A DNA stretch of 37,718 nt from a virus: the IMG/VR virus record IMGVR_UViG_3300020439_000026, positions 1 through 37,718 of that record. One strand, 5' to 3'. The translations under genes were made by a program, and so were the position numbers. Of the stretch, positions 8,993-16,120 are shown one piece after another. Below the pieces are notes generated by a model. That model made no database searches and was not told the origin of the DNA. It was given only the letters and a program-made list of their open reading frames with translations. Numbering within the stretch: the stretch's first letter is position 1; every line of letters begins with the position of its first letter.

Positions 8993-11245
8993 TTAAGCAC
9001 CTTGTAAAGCTCCTCTAAATCTTAAATTTCTTTCAGCACTTTCAGATACAGCAGATTTTGTTGCATCAGCTATTTGTGGCATAAGTTCTAAAACCTCATT
9101 TCTTACAGTAGCTTGAACACCAGTAGCGAAGTTTACAGACTGATTGACAACAACTGTTTGTCCCCCACCAAGTGCATTTCTTGTATTCATGTTATTCAGC
9201 AATGTTCCACTGGCATGAGGTACAAATAATTCAGGCCCTCTTTCTCCTACAAGTTTTGGCATTCTTGAGTGCATTGCTCCACCCCCTGCTAGTCCTACTC
9301 CCATAGGCCCTGTGCTTGGTGTTTCAGGTGCTGGTGTATCTGTATTAAAACCATCAAATATACCATCTATGATAGGTTGAATAATTGACATTTGTATGAA
9401 CGCCGCAACAACTTGATCAACTATCCGTAAAGCTAAATTTTTAAATGATTCCATTGCATCTTCACCACCTCTTAATGCTTGAACAAATTCATCAGCTATA
9501 GCCAAGCTTGATGCTGTAAGAGCATCTTCAAGTGATTCGCTAAATACAAAAGCATCTTTTTCACCTTCACCAAAAAAGTTTGAAAGTTTTTCTGCTGCTT
9601 CATCAACTGTTAAACCAAACTCTTCTCTCAAAAAGTCTGCCATATCCTCTAATTGTTCTTTAAAAAATTCAGGACTTTGATCTTTGAATTCTTCATTTAA
9701 TATTTTTGTTTTGTCGGTAATTTGTGTTAATGAATCAAAAAGTAATTTTCCTTCAACTGGCAACAACTCAATTGTCATTTGTCTTTGGAAATCTGATTCC
9801 GTCATATTAAAAACTTTATTGAAAAATTCTTCTCTGAAGGTATCAAAATCAATTGGTTGTTTTACCTGCAATAATTTTTCGCCAGACATTGTAGGCCCTG
9901 CTAATTCTACCTCTGGTTGTTCTGAAACTTTCTGTTCAAAGAATTTTCTATAATCCTTTTCTAATGTTTTGAAAACTTCATCTAATCCACCTGCTCGTCC
10001 AACAATATCAGCAACTGAAAGTTTTGGTTGTTTTATGGATTTAAATGCAACATTGAGTTCTTTTACAGAGCCTGTAAGTCTTTTGATGGGGTCAATAGTT
10101 ACCTGAACATTCTCTTCAACTGCTTTACTTTTTTCTGCTAATGTATCTCCTTCTTCTGCTGTATCTTTAAATGCGAGACCAAGTGCGGCATAAGCGGCAC
10201 CAGAAGCCGCAATTATAGTTGCTGTATTAGTCGCTATTGCAACACCTCTTGTTTGAATTGCTTGTAAAATTGATTGAGCTACTGTCAAGTTTTGTATTGT
10301 TTTTGCTAATGTTTTAAATGCGGTTGTAATTGTTGTGATATTTGATATTACAAGGGCAACACTTGCACCGATAAGTAGCGATAAAAATATTCTTAAATTT
10401 TCTATAACAAGAAGTATAGGTTCTGTTAATAATCTAAAAGCACCTGTTAAAACTCCACCAATTACATTTGCAAGACCTTGTGCATTATTTAAAATTGCCG
10501 AAAGTCTCCTTGAAACATCAGTGAGAGCTTGAGCAAAACCACCCTCACCGATTGCAACAAAGAACTCTGAGATAGCATCTTTTAAGTTTGATATAGCACC
10601 TGATAAGGTATTTGCTCTTTCAGCAATAGCTGTTGGAAATTTTTCTCTTCCAATGCTACGAAGAAAATCAATGATAGCATCACCTGATCTATCTATTGTT
10701 TTTGTTACTCCATCAAAAGTAACAGTAATTTTATCGCCCTGTTGTCTTGCAATAACACCAAACTGTTTAAGCATTTCCATCTCACCAGTAGTAGCATTAA
10801 AAGCCGCTTGAGCAAGATCAGTAACAGATTTTCCCATACCAGCGGCGAAGTTACCAAAATCTTGTAATACCCCTGCTGTTGGGACTACCCCAGCTTGTTT
10901 TAAAGTAATAAATGCTCTTGCTACTTCATCAATTTGGAATGTGGTTCTGCTTGTAAATTCTCTTATAAGATCAAAACTTAATGCGGCATTTTTTGCACTT
11001 CCAGTTACTGCTCGTAATGTTGCTTCTAAATCTTCAAATGTTCTTATCGTATTTATAATATTTCCGAGAACAACACCTGCACCTAAAGTTGCAAGAACTG
11101 CTCCTACTTGTTTTAAACTATCACCGACAGTTTTAGATTTTTGTTTTGTTTGATCTAACTTTTTATTAACATCTGCAAGACCTGCTTTAAGTTTTGCGGT
11201 TTCTGCTTTAATCTCAATTAAGAGTGTATCAACAGTTTTAGCCAT
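8993..11245 (-). CDS. Tail tape measure protein
   Basis: 750 residues. The first ~60 residues form a coiled-coil (KLKAGLADVNKKLDQTKQKS) followed by a Gly/Ala hydrophobic stretch (VLATLGAGVVLG) and the conserved tape-measure N-terminal region with FEDLEATLRAVTGSA and FQIDEVARAF. Two further hydrophobic segments lie around residues 265-360. The C-terminus has the GERGPELFVPHASG motif typical of lambda gpH-type tape measures. The protein sets tail length and is ejected or threads DNA into the cell. At roughly 1.5 Angstrom per residue, 750 residues would predict a tail of about 110 nm (inference). It starts at the TAATG junction with the frameshift product of the tail-assembly chaperone. Confidence 0.93.
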   Translation of the reverse strand: MAKTVDTLLIEIKAETAKLKAGLADVNKKLDQTKQKSKTVGDSLKQVGAVLATLGAGVVLGNIINTIRTFEDLEATLRAVTGSAKNAALSFDLIREFTSRTTFQIDEVARAFITLKQAGVVPTAGVLQDFGNFAAGMGKSVTDLAQAAFNATTGEMEMLKQFGVIARQQGDKITVTFDGVTKTIDRSGDAIIDFLRSIGREKFPTAIAERANTLSGAISNLKDAISEFFVAIGEGGFAQALTDVSRRLSAILNNAQGLANVIGGVLTGAFRLLTEPILLVIENLRIFLSLLIGASVALVISNITTITTAFKTLAKTIQNLTVAQSILQAIQTRGVAIATNTATIIAASGAAYAALGLAFKDTAEEGDTLAEKSKAVEENVQVTIDPIKRLTGSVKELNVAFKSIKQPKLSVADIVGRAGGLDEVFKTLEKDYRKFFEQKVSEQPEVELAGPTMSGEKLLQVKQPIDFDTFREEFFNKVFNMTESDFQRQMTIELLPVEGKLLFDSLTQITDKTKILNEEFKDQSPEFFKEQLEDMADFLREEFGLTVDEAAEKLSNFFGEGEKDAFVFSESLEDALTASSLAIADEFVQALRGGEDAMESFKNLALRIVDQVVAAFIQMSIIQPIIDGIFDGFNTDTPAPETPSTGPMGVGLAGGGAMHSRMPKLVGERGPELFVPHASGTLLNNMNTRNALGGGQTVVVNQSVNFATGVQATVRNEVLELMPQIADATKSAVSESAERNLRFRGALQGA

Positions 11246-11789
11246 TAGTCAGGGTATAACTCCTGTAATTCGGCAAGTCTATCTTTTGTCATTGATTCGG
11301 TTTTTTCTGAACTTGAGTTGAACTCAATAAAACCATTGACAGCTTTGTAGATTTCTTTTGGACTAGAATTCCAAAAATCTTTGGGTCGCATACCTATCAT
11401 ACCAAAACAAATTTCCATGTATCTTTTGATAGGTAAACTATCTACTTTCCCTCTGCTTTCCCACCCCCTGATTCTTCGCCTGAATCATCAGATAATGTTG
11501 TCGCTAGTAAGGTTGCTACAACTTTTGTTGATTCAACAATACCTGCATCTTGCACAATCTTATTGATTTCTGTTTGTTGTAAATCATTTCCACCACCCCT
11601 AAGTGCTGGTAACAAAACAGTAACGAGGTCTCTGATTCTCACATCACCCTCGCCCATTCTTTGTGCAACTTTTATAATACCTTGTCCTAATGCATCTTCT
11701 ATCTGCATTAGTGCATCTATCGTAAGCCTTGCCTTATATTCTTTATTATTAAGACTTAGCTTTATTTCGCCCTTTAATGGATTCGCCAT
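11245..11789 (-). CDS. Tail assembly chaperone, -1 frameshift fusion product (gpGT-like)
   Basis: A second product of the chaperone gene. The zero-frame ORF reaches G-GGA-AAG directly followed by TAG. Slipping back one base at this heptamer opens a frame of 66 more codons (VDSLPIKRYM... to ...LQELYPD) that ends in a TAA sharing its last A with the tape-measure ATG. The extension has no good ATG/RBS of its own, is open throughout, and contains RPKDFWNSSPKEIYKAV, resembling the W/F-rich second chaperone of GTA-type tails. The fusion would be about 181 residues, with 115 from the zero frame. In lambda the equivalent gpG/gpGT pair coats the tape measure and recruits tail-tube subunits. Functional frameshifting is inferred from the heptamer and the conserved open frame. 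Confidence 0.85.
11442..11789 (-). CDS. Tail assembly chaperone, GTA-gp10 family (short product)
   Basis: 115 residues from the ATG at 11789, chosen because AAAGGAG lies 7 bases upstream; an in-frame upstream ATG at 11822 has no such site. NPLKGEIKLSLNNKEYKARLTIDALMQIEDALG and a Gly/Ser-rich acidic end match GTA gp10-type chaperones, which bind the tape measure during tail assembly. It overlaps the 3' end of the upstream gene by 41 bases and ends at a TAG immediately after a lambda-type slippery heptamer, so it is the abundant short form of a two-product gene. Confidence 0.88.
   Translation of the reverse strand: MANPLKGEIKLSLNNKEYKARLTIDALMQIEDALGQGIIKVAQRMGEGDVRIRDLVTVLLPALRGGGNDLQQTEINKIVQDAGIVESTKVVATLLATTLSDDSGEESGGGKAEGK
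11445..11451 (-). promoter_or_regulatory. Programmed -1 ribosomal frameshift site GGGAAAG
   Basis: The minus strand reads G GGA AAG in the X XXY YYZ phase of the chaperone ORF, followed immediately by the zero-frame TAG. This is the same heptamer used by lambda G-GT. The -1 frame is open for 66 codons downstream and the 0 frame stops at once. No strong stimulatory hairpin is obvious directly downstream. Confidence 0.85.
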
Positions 11790-12009
11790 TCTTAGCTCCT
11801 TTTTCAAGACTTGCAACTGCAAGTTTTATATTTAATAAATTGTCTATATTATTTATTGTTGTTGATAAAACATTGTAAGTTTTTTTACCAACTTTGATTG
11901 AATCACCAACTTCAATTACATTTGTAATCTCAAGTTCTGATTCATCATGCTTCAACATTGCAGGAATGCTTTCACCATCAACGGAAACTTTTACACTATT
12001 CCAAGCCAT
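11749..12009 (-). CDS. Small tail-region protein, unknown
   Basis: 86 residues, MAWNSVKVSVDGESIPAM at the start. I do not recognise a family. It is predicted to be mostly beta in the first half (GDSIKVGKKTYNVLS) with a helical, Lys-rich end. It starts at the stop of the tail-tube gene and its last 41 bases overlap the tail-assembly chaperone, so it belongs to the tail operon, perhaps as a tube-associated or second chaperone protein. No catalytic motif is visible. Confidence 0.6.
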   Translation of the reverse strand: MAWNSVKVSVDGESIPAMLKHDESELEITNVIEVGDSIKVGKKTYNVLSTTINNIDNLLNIKLAVASLEKGAKNGESIKGRNKAKS

Positions 12010-12458
12010 TATGCATCAAAAGCTGTAATTAGTATTATTCCACTTGATTCAAAAGACATTGAGTAAGTAGCTTCTCCATTGTACTCACCTGCATATTCAA
12101 GTGATGAAATCATAAACTTTCCTCTGAATTTAAAAAACTGAGGAATGAAAAACTCTAAGTTTCTGAAAGCCGCTGTCTGTGCGGTTGAACCATCAACTTG
12201 TAAGTTTTGTTGTGCCAAATACATATCTTTGAGCAAACCCTCTGTAGCTGAATCAGTGAAAACACCACTTCCAGAAATGGAAATTGAATTAACCCCACCA
12301 CCTGCAAGAAGCTCTCTATATCCGTTAGAACTCTTATTTGTAATATCTACTGCTTCATCATTTAGAGTAATTGAACTTGATCTAAGACCACCGATTGTTT
12401 GGTAAGTACCTGAATTATCAACCTTGATCAAGACATCTTTACCTTTTTGTGCTGCCAT
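12009..12458 (-). CDS. Major tail (tube) protein, TP901-1/GTA type
   Basis: 149 residues. KGKDVLIKVDNSGTYQTIGGLRS at the start, then DEAVDITNKSS-GYRELLAGGGVNSISISGSGVF, is the hallmark of TP901-1-type major tail proteins. It polymerises as hexameric rings into the tube through which DNA passes. The C-terminal part (SSLEYAGEYNGEATYSMSFESSG) carries the usual final beta strands. It sits between the DUF3168 tail completion gene and the chaperone pair, as in GTAs. An RBS-like AGGAGAAAA precedes the start. Confidence 0.9.
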   Translation of the reverse strand: MAAQKGKDVLIKVDNSGTYQTIGGLRSSSITLNDEAVDITNKSSNGYRELLAGGGVNSISISGSGVFTDSATEGLLKDMYLAQQNLQVDGSTAQTAAFRNLEFFIPQFFKFRGKFMISSLEYAGEYNGEATYSMSFESSGIILITAFDA

Positions 12459-12472
12459 ATTTTTCTCCTATA

Positions 12473-12874
12473 TTATCCTAATATTATTGCACGGAATCGC
12501 ATGACACCATGTCTTGTAACACCATCTGGGTCTATAAGTATGTCAGAAAATTCAAATCTTAAATTTATCAGATTGAACCCTGAAACACTTAAACTATGAT
12601 TATGCAGTAATGTATGAACTCTGTCCATTATTTGCTTACATTCTTTTGCTCCTTTATATTCAGACCAAATATCAAAAGTAACAGTAAACTCACCACCATC
12701 TAAATCTTTTGTACCATATTCAATTGCTGTTCCATATCCCATTGAGATAAAAGGTGTAGCTTGATTCTGTGTAACTTCGTCAAAAACACCAACACCCAAG
12801 GTATTAGTTAAAGTATTGTCTGAACTTAGTCTTGAATATAGAGCTTCTTGTAATTCAAATAAACCTATACTCAT
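12473..12874 (-). CDS. Tail completion / tail terminator protein, DUF3168-like
   Basis: 133 residues. ELQEALYSRLSSDNTL at the N-terminus, VFDEVTQNQATPFISMGYGTAIEYGT in the middle and a C-terminal MRFRAIILG end are typical of DUF3168 (GTA gp8-like) proteins, which cap the tail tube at the head-proximal end. The gene overlaps the HK97 gp10-like gene by 4 bases (ATGA) and precedes the tail-tube gene, the usual order. Confidence 0.82.
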   Translation of the reverse strand: MSIGLFELQEALYSRLSSDNTLTNTLGVGVFDEVTQNQATPFISMGYGTAIEYGTKDLDGGEFTVTFDIWSEYKGAKECKQIMDRVHTLLHNHSLSVSGFNLINLRFEFSDILIDPDGVTRHGVMRFRAIILG

Positions 12875-13299
12875 TTTATGAATCCACCCTTGGCAAATTT
12901 GCCTTTAATTTTATTTCTGTTTTTTTCTAGTGCTGGTTGTAAAAAAGGTCTTGCTGACATTTTTCTTGTGCCAAACTCAAGAAATTTTGAATATGGAGCT
13001 TTACTTTCTACGGAAATTGAAAGCTCTGTCCCTGATTTTTCAACAGCAGTTTTGGTAATATTAGAAACAAGAAAACCAGTATCTGATGCTGGTGGTTCAC
13101 CGGGAGCTGATGCTTGATGAACAATTGATCGTCTTTTGTAAACTCTTCCTGATTTTACTCCTCTCTGTATTGATTGTTTTGCTTCAGCTTCAACTAAATT
13201 TGCGGAACTAAATAGTCTTACTTTGATTTCGTTTTCTGCTTCAGTAGTTAGTCTTTTTGCAATTTGTTTTTTAAGAGCATCTGTATTTCTGAAAATCAC
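12871..13299 (-). CDS. HK97 gp10-like head-tail joining / tail protein
   Basis: 142 residues, basic. The signature is SKAPYSKFLEFGTRKMSARPFLQPALEKN (residues ~100-130), the Y-x-x-x-L-E-F-GT-x-x-M-x-A-x-P-F-x-x-P core of the HK97 gp10 family. These proteins act at the head-tail interface. It overlaps both neighbours by 4 bases, consistent with coupled translation in the connector cluster. Confidence 0.88.
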   Translation of the reverse strand: MIFRNTDALKKQIAKRLTTEAENEIKVRLFSSANLVEAEAKQSIQRGVKSGRVYKRRSIVHQASAPGEPPASDTGFLVSNITKTAVEKSGTELSISVESKAPYSKFLEFGTRKMSARPFLQPALEKNRNKIKGKFAKGGFIK

Positions 13300-13625
13300 G
13301 ATGCTACACCTTCTTCAGCTAGTATTTTCATATATCTACTTCTTTCGTTTACATTTAAGACAGAACGAATATTAAAAATTCTTGAACCTAGTTTTATTCT
13401 ATTCTTAGCAGTTACACTTGCATTGTAACGAATCATAATTTCGTGTGTAACACGATCTTGTAGTTTTCCTTGTGCATATACCTCTTTTCCATTTACAGGC
13501 TTTACAGAGGCTTGTATGGTCTCAGAATCGCTATAATTTGATGATATTCCCCCACCAGTGTCTCTTGTACTGCCGATGGTTTGAATTGTAATTTGCTCTC
13601 GCATTGAGCCTATTGAAACACCCAT
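13296..13625 (-). CDS. Head closure (head-tail adaptor) protein
   Basis: 109 residues. SMREQITIQTIGSTRDTGGG and later VKPVNGKEVYAQGKLQDRVTHEIMIRYN match the SPP1 gp16 / phage head-tail joining family, a small beta barrel that seals the connector after DNA packaging. It lies between the gp6-like connector and gp10-like gene, the usual order, with a 4-base overlap on one side and a TAATG-type junction on the other. Confidence 0.87.
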   Translation of the reverse strand: MGVSIGSMREQITIQTIGSTRDTGGGISSNYSDSETIQASVKPVNGKEVYAQGKLQDRVTHEIMIRYNASVTAKNRIKLGSRIFNIRSVLNVNERSRYMKILAEEGVAS

Positions 13626-14287
13626 TATCCAATTGCCATTAACTCACTTGTACCTAAACCTTTGTGAATTCTGTAGGGTGCTAATAATTTTATAATCATT
13701 GGTGGGAATTCTCTTTCTTGTAGATAGTCACCCATATCACCTCTTTGTTCATACATGTTTGCAACAAGTTTAGACATTGCTTGTTTTATTGGATAGGGGA
13801 CACTAGTTGCATTGGCATAACCGACAACATAGGTGACTTTTATTGAACTCGCAACTCTTAATGCGGTGGGCCATGTTGAGCCTGTTCTTAGTACAATTCT
13901 TGCAGGTTCTCTTGTAGATTCAACAAAATAATTTGCTGTAGAAAAAGTAGTTTGTGTATCATCATCATCAAATGTAACAATACTTGTAACTGATTGAACT
14001 GGTGCTCTTGGCAAATCAATATAGTTCTTATAAAAATTTAAATAAGGCCCTGTCCTAAAACCCTCAAATAAAGGGTCTTCATCTTCTCTAAAACCATCAA
14101 GAAAAAGATTAAGGGTCTGGGGCATTAAAGCTCGTCCAGTATGCTCCTCAACAAATTGACGAGAAGCTATAATTAGGCTAGTAATTAAGGCATCGTCATT
14201 TGAATGATCAACCCTCAGAAACGATTTTGTCTCTGAAAGAGTAAGGGGTTCTGATGAAGGAGCAACACTGACAACGAGACTTCCCAT
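13625..14287 (-). CDS. Head-tail connector, HK97 gp6 / phiE125 gp8-like
   Basis: 220 residues. LTLSETKSFLRVDHSNDDALITSLI near the start and ASRQFVEEHTGRALMPQTLNLFLDGF are the defining helices of the gp6-like connector family. It also has the usual P-x-x-PVQSVTSIVTF strand and a C-terminal helical region (IKQAMSKLVANMYEQRGDM). It forms the ring docked beneath the portal. It follows the two small proteins after the MT-A70 gene. Confidence 0.9.
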   Translation of the reverse strand: MGSLVVSVAPSSEPLTLSETKSFLRVDHSNDDALITSLIIASRQFVEEHTGRALMPQTLNLFLDGFREDEDPLFEGFRTGPYLNFYKNYIDLPRAPVQSVTSIVTFDDDDTQTTFSTANYFVESTREPARIVLRTGSTWPTALRVASSIKVTYVVGYANATSVPYPIKQAMSKLVANMYEQRGDMGDYLQEREFPPMIIKLLAPYRIHKGLGTSELMAIG

Positions 14288-14288
14288 T

Positions 14289-14492
14289 TTAGTTTACTGT
14301 TTCTCCCTCAACTACTTGTGGCACTGGTGCATTATCTTGTTGTGCCATTTCTTTGTTCATCAACATTAGCTGTTGTTCTAACTGAACTTTTTGATTCATA
14401 TACTGTCCCAACAAGAAGTTTGTATCATCTAGTTGTTTTTTTAGTTTTTCGTTTTCAGCTTCTAGCTGTTTAACTTTATCGGCATTACTCAT
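14289..14492 (-). CDS. Small coiled-coil protein
   Basis: 67 residues. Residues ~6-50 form a nearly uninterrupted heptad coiled coil (VKQLEAENEKLKKQLDDTN..., QLEQQLMLMNKEM), followed by a short acidic, Pro-containing tail. No family recognised. It stops two bases before the connector gene start and has an AGGAGAAAA RBS. A structural or assembly-scaffold role is possible but unsupported beyond location. Confidence 0.75.
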   Translation of the reverse strand: MSNADKVKQLEAENEKLKKQLDDTNFLLGQYMNQKVQLEQQLMLMNKEMAQQDNAPVPQVVEGETVN

Positions 14493-14503
14493 ATTTTTTT
14501 CTC

Positions 14504-14686
14504 CTATAAAAGTTTATCAATACCTATTGATGCTACTAGCAAACCATAAAGACCCCAAACCATAGCATCAAGTTTATTAAAACGATGATGTCCTTTTTCT
14601 AATCTTTCTTCTATGTTTTTATACCTGATTGCACATTCTCTTTCATGTGCTTCAAGCCTAGAGATACTGTCTGATTTACTAGCCAT
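14504..14686 (-). CDS. Small membrane-anchored protein with coiled coil
   Basis: 60 residues. The N-terminal part (ISRLEAHERECAIRYKNIEERLEKG) is charged and helical; the C-terminal ~20 residues (MVWGLYGLLVASIGIDKLL) form a hydrophobic helix. Similar small RLEAHE-ECA proteins are common in marine phage head/tail regions, but I know of no assigned function. It could be a holin-like or virion-associated membrane protein. It is the first gene after the terminator at 14713-14741. Confidence 0.7.
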   Translation of the reverse strand: MASKSDSISRLEAHERECAIRYKNIEERLEKGHHRFNKLDAMVWGLYGLLVASIGIDKLL

Positions 14687-14712
14687 ATTGCTAGTCTAAT
14701 GGAAATTAAGAA

Positions 14713-14741
14713 TAAAAAAAAGGGGCTTGTTTAAAACCCCT
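14713..14741 (-). terminator. Rho-independent terminator after the MT-A70 gene
   Basis: On the minus strand AGGGG...CCCCT (14741-14737 with 14725-14721) closes an 11-base loop and is followed by eight T residues. It lies 12 bases past the MT-A70 stop, between that gene and the connector cluster. Confidence 0.75.
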
Positions 14742-14752
14742 CGCAACCCTTT

Positions 14753-15292
14753 CTAATCACAATTTACTTCATTACCCCACACATCCCAACCTGTTCTTTT
14801 GTTCCTTGCAAACATTTCTAAATAATTACTTGGTGACATTTCTTCAACTAAATCAAAAAATTCTTGTGGTTTTGTAGAATGTTTTCTAGGTGCATTTGTA
14901 TTTATCCAATTCAGCTTCCCACATTTTTTAAATTTTTGCATAGGTTTTTTATAAAAACCAAGTAAACAAAATTCTGTGGCAAACTTGTAAGCGAAGTTAG
15001 GTGTCATTCCATTGTGTTTTGTCCAGACAAGAGTTAAATGATAATTCACACCCCAAGTTTTTAAAACATCAAATGTATAAGGCAACATTTTATTTGTTGT
15101 CCATGTATATACATGACATCCTAAATTAGCTACATCTGATATTGGTAATGCCTTGATTTGATCAAGTGTCATAGTCGGATAATCTAACTTAGTGGCTTGT
15201 TTTTTTCTTCTAATGTTTTTGCCAGACATGGTTATGTCCCAAGGTGGGTCAAGAACTATTGTGTTGTATTTTTTGTTCGGTAATTTAATCAT
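14753..15292 (-). CDS. MT-A70 family DNA N6-adenine methyltransferase
   Basis: 179 residues. The catalytic DPPW motif lies at residues ~16-19 (VLDPPWDI), followed by the usual YPTMTLDQIKALP segment, a HVYTWTTNKMLP strand and a C-terminal SPSNYLEMFARNKRTGWDVWGNE block, all typical of MT-A70 enzymes. These methylate adenine N6 in DNA using SAM. No restriction endonuclease is next to it, so it is an orphan, most simply protecting phage DNA from host restriction. It is embedded among virion genes rather than next to the C5 methyltransferase. An inverted repeat ATGGGT/ACCCAT (15291-15296 and 15324-15329) overlaps its start codon and could form a hairpin in the leader. Confidence 0.9.
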   Translation of the reverse strand: MIKLPNKKYNTIVLDPPWDITMSGKNIRRKKQATKLDYPTMTLDQIKALPISDVANLGCHVYTWTTNKMLPYTFDVLKTWGVNYHLTLVWTKHNGMTPNFAYKFATEFCLLGFYKKPMQKFKKCGKLNWINTNAPRKHSTKPQEFFDLVEEMSPSNYLEMFARNKRTGWDVWGNEVNCD

Positions 15293-15351
15293 GGGTTCTG
15301 AGTAATGATAATACTAGATGATGACCCATCTGAATAATATTTACTATTTTA

Positions 15352-15516
15352 TTAAGTTATTGAAGATACTCGCTTTTCTAAGGCTTCTAAGCGATCAAGG
15401 AGTTCTTGAAATCCTGTCATATCTGCTAGACCTTTAGGGGTATGTGCTACTGCTTCTAGTTTTTCTAACCTTTCTTCAATTGAAAGAGAAGGGGCGGTAT
15501 TTGAGGAAATCTTCAT
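15352..15516 (-). CDS. Small coiled-coil protein, unknown
   Basis: 54 residues from ATG at 15516: MKISSNTAPSLSIEERL at the start, then KLEAVAHTPKGLADM and LLDRLEALEKRVSS. It is Glu/Leu/Lys-rich and probably forms a short coiled coil. Not recognised. It lies alone between the 107-residue gene and the MT-A70 gene, with its start inside a long inverted repeat (15491-15551). Confidence 0.65.
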   Translation of the reverse strand: MKISSNTAPSLSIEERLEKLEAVAHTPKGLADMTGFQELLDRLEALEKRVSSIT

Positions 15517-15551
15517 TATATACACTTATAGAAATTATTTTGAACCGCCCC
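15491..15551 (-). repeat. Inverted repeat GGGGCGGT / ACCGCCCC flanking a start codon
   Basis: GGGGCGGT at 15491-15498 is exactly complementary to ACCGCCCC at 15544-15551. In the minus-strand transcript the arms enclose 45 bases holding the leader and start codon (15516) of the 54-residue protein. GC-rich arms in an AT-rich setting suggest an RNA hairpin that could control translation. There is no T-run, so it is not a standard terminator. Confidence 0.5.
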
Positions 15552-15556
15552 AAGAC

Positions 15557-15880
15557 TTATTTTTTCTTAGTAGTTTTCTTTTTTGTAGATTTTTTAGCAG
15601 GAGCTTTGCCACCGACATAGGCTTCATTTACATCAGGGGTATTTGGGTCATCTGCTACATAATGACCTTTTTCATCTCTAGCTCTTACTGGTTCACCTTC
15701 TTCTGCTTTTGCATCTACTTTGACTTCCATAGCCCAACCATTAGCAACGAATTGATTCATCAAATCTTCTTGCCAATCCTCTTGAGCTTCTACAATTTCA
15801 TCATGGACATATAATTTTTGTGTCAATCCATGTTCATCATTGCTACCAGCTTTCGGTATAAGTATTTTGAATTGTTTCAT
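15557..15880 (-). CDS. Conserved small head-region protein with basic tail
   Basis: 107 residues. N-terminal domain MKQFKILIPKAGSNDEHG..., ending DLMNQFVANGWAMEVK, then an acidic/polar linker (EGEPVRARDEKGHYVADD) and a strongly basic C-terminal tail of Lys/Thr/Ala (KKSTKKKTTKKK). Proteins of this layout occur next to capsid genes in marine siphoviruses. The tail suggests contact with packaged DNA (inference). It starts at the TAATG junction with the Lys/Pro repeat gene. Confidence 0.7.
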   Translation of the reverse strand: MKQFKILIPKAGSNDEHGLTQKLYVHDEIVEAQEDWQEDLMNQFVANGWAMEVKVDAKAEEGEPVRARDEKGHYVADDPNTPDVNEAYVGGKAPAKKSTKKKTTKKK

Positions 15881-16068
15881 TATTTACCTCTTAAATAATT
15901 ACTAAAACCTTTCATTGGTTTTTTTGGCTTACTGCCATGTCCCATTTTCATAGGTTTCTTTGGCTTTTCTTCATGACCCATTTTCATAGGTTTTTTTGGT
16001 TTTTCGTTTTCTAAATGTCCACCTTTCTTTTTAGGTTTCTTTTTGTCTTTGTCCATGTGATAAGGCAT
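15880..16068 (-). CDS. Lys/Pro/Met/His repeat protein
   Basis: 62 residues, made almost entirely of a 12-residue repeat: one diverged unit, two clear copies of KPKKPMKMGH followed by two variable residues, and a last KPKKPMKGF copy before a SNYLRGK end. It is very basic and has no hydrophobic core, so it is probably disordered. Location just downstream of the capsid/decoration genes suggests a minor, possibly DNA-binding virion component (inference). An AGGAGAAAA-like RBS precedes the ATG. Confidence 0.75.
   Translation of the reverse strand: MPYHMDKDKKKPKKKGGHLENEKPKKPMKMGHEEKPKKPMKMGHGSKPKKPMKGFSNYLRGK
15901..16045 (-). repeat. 36-base tandem repeat encoding KPKKPMKMGH units
   Basis: The clearest pair (plus-strand CCCATTTTCATAGGTTT at 15941-15957 and 15977-15993) is spaced exactly 36 bases, i.e. 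12 codons. Flanking units are diverged. The repeat is in frame with the Lys/Pro protein, suggesting growth by in-frame duplication. Confidence 0.75.
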
Positions 16069-16082
16069 TGTTTTCTCCTATT

Positions 16083-16108
16083 AAAAAAGAGGGGTGTTGC
16101 CACCCCTC
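16083..16108 (-). terminator. Strong rho-independent terminator after the decoration gene
   Basis: Perfect 8-bp stem (GAGGGGTG with CACCCCTC; 16089-16096 / 16101-16108), 4-base loop, then six T residues on the minus strand. It sits just past the stop of the 154-residue gene and before the Lys/Pro repeat gene, so capsid-region transcripts can end here. Confidence 0.88.
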
Positions 16109-16120
16109 AAACATACATTG

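Noticed and set aside
15901-16045. CRISPR array
   Set aside because: The repeats are tandem, without unique spacers, and are in frame with a coding sequence.
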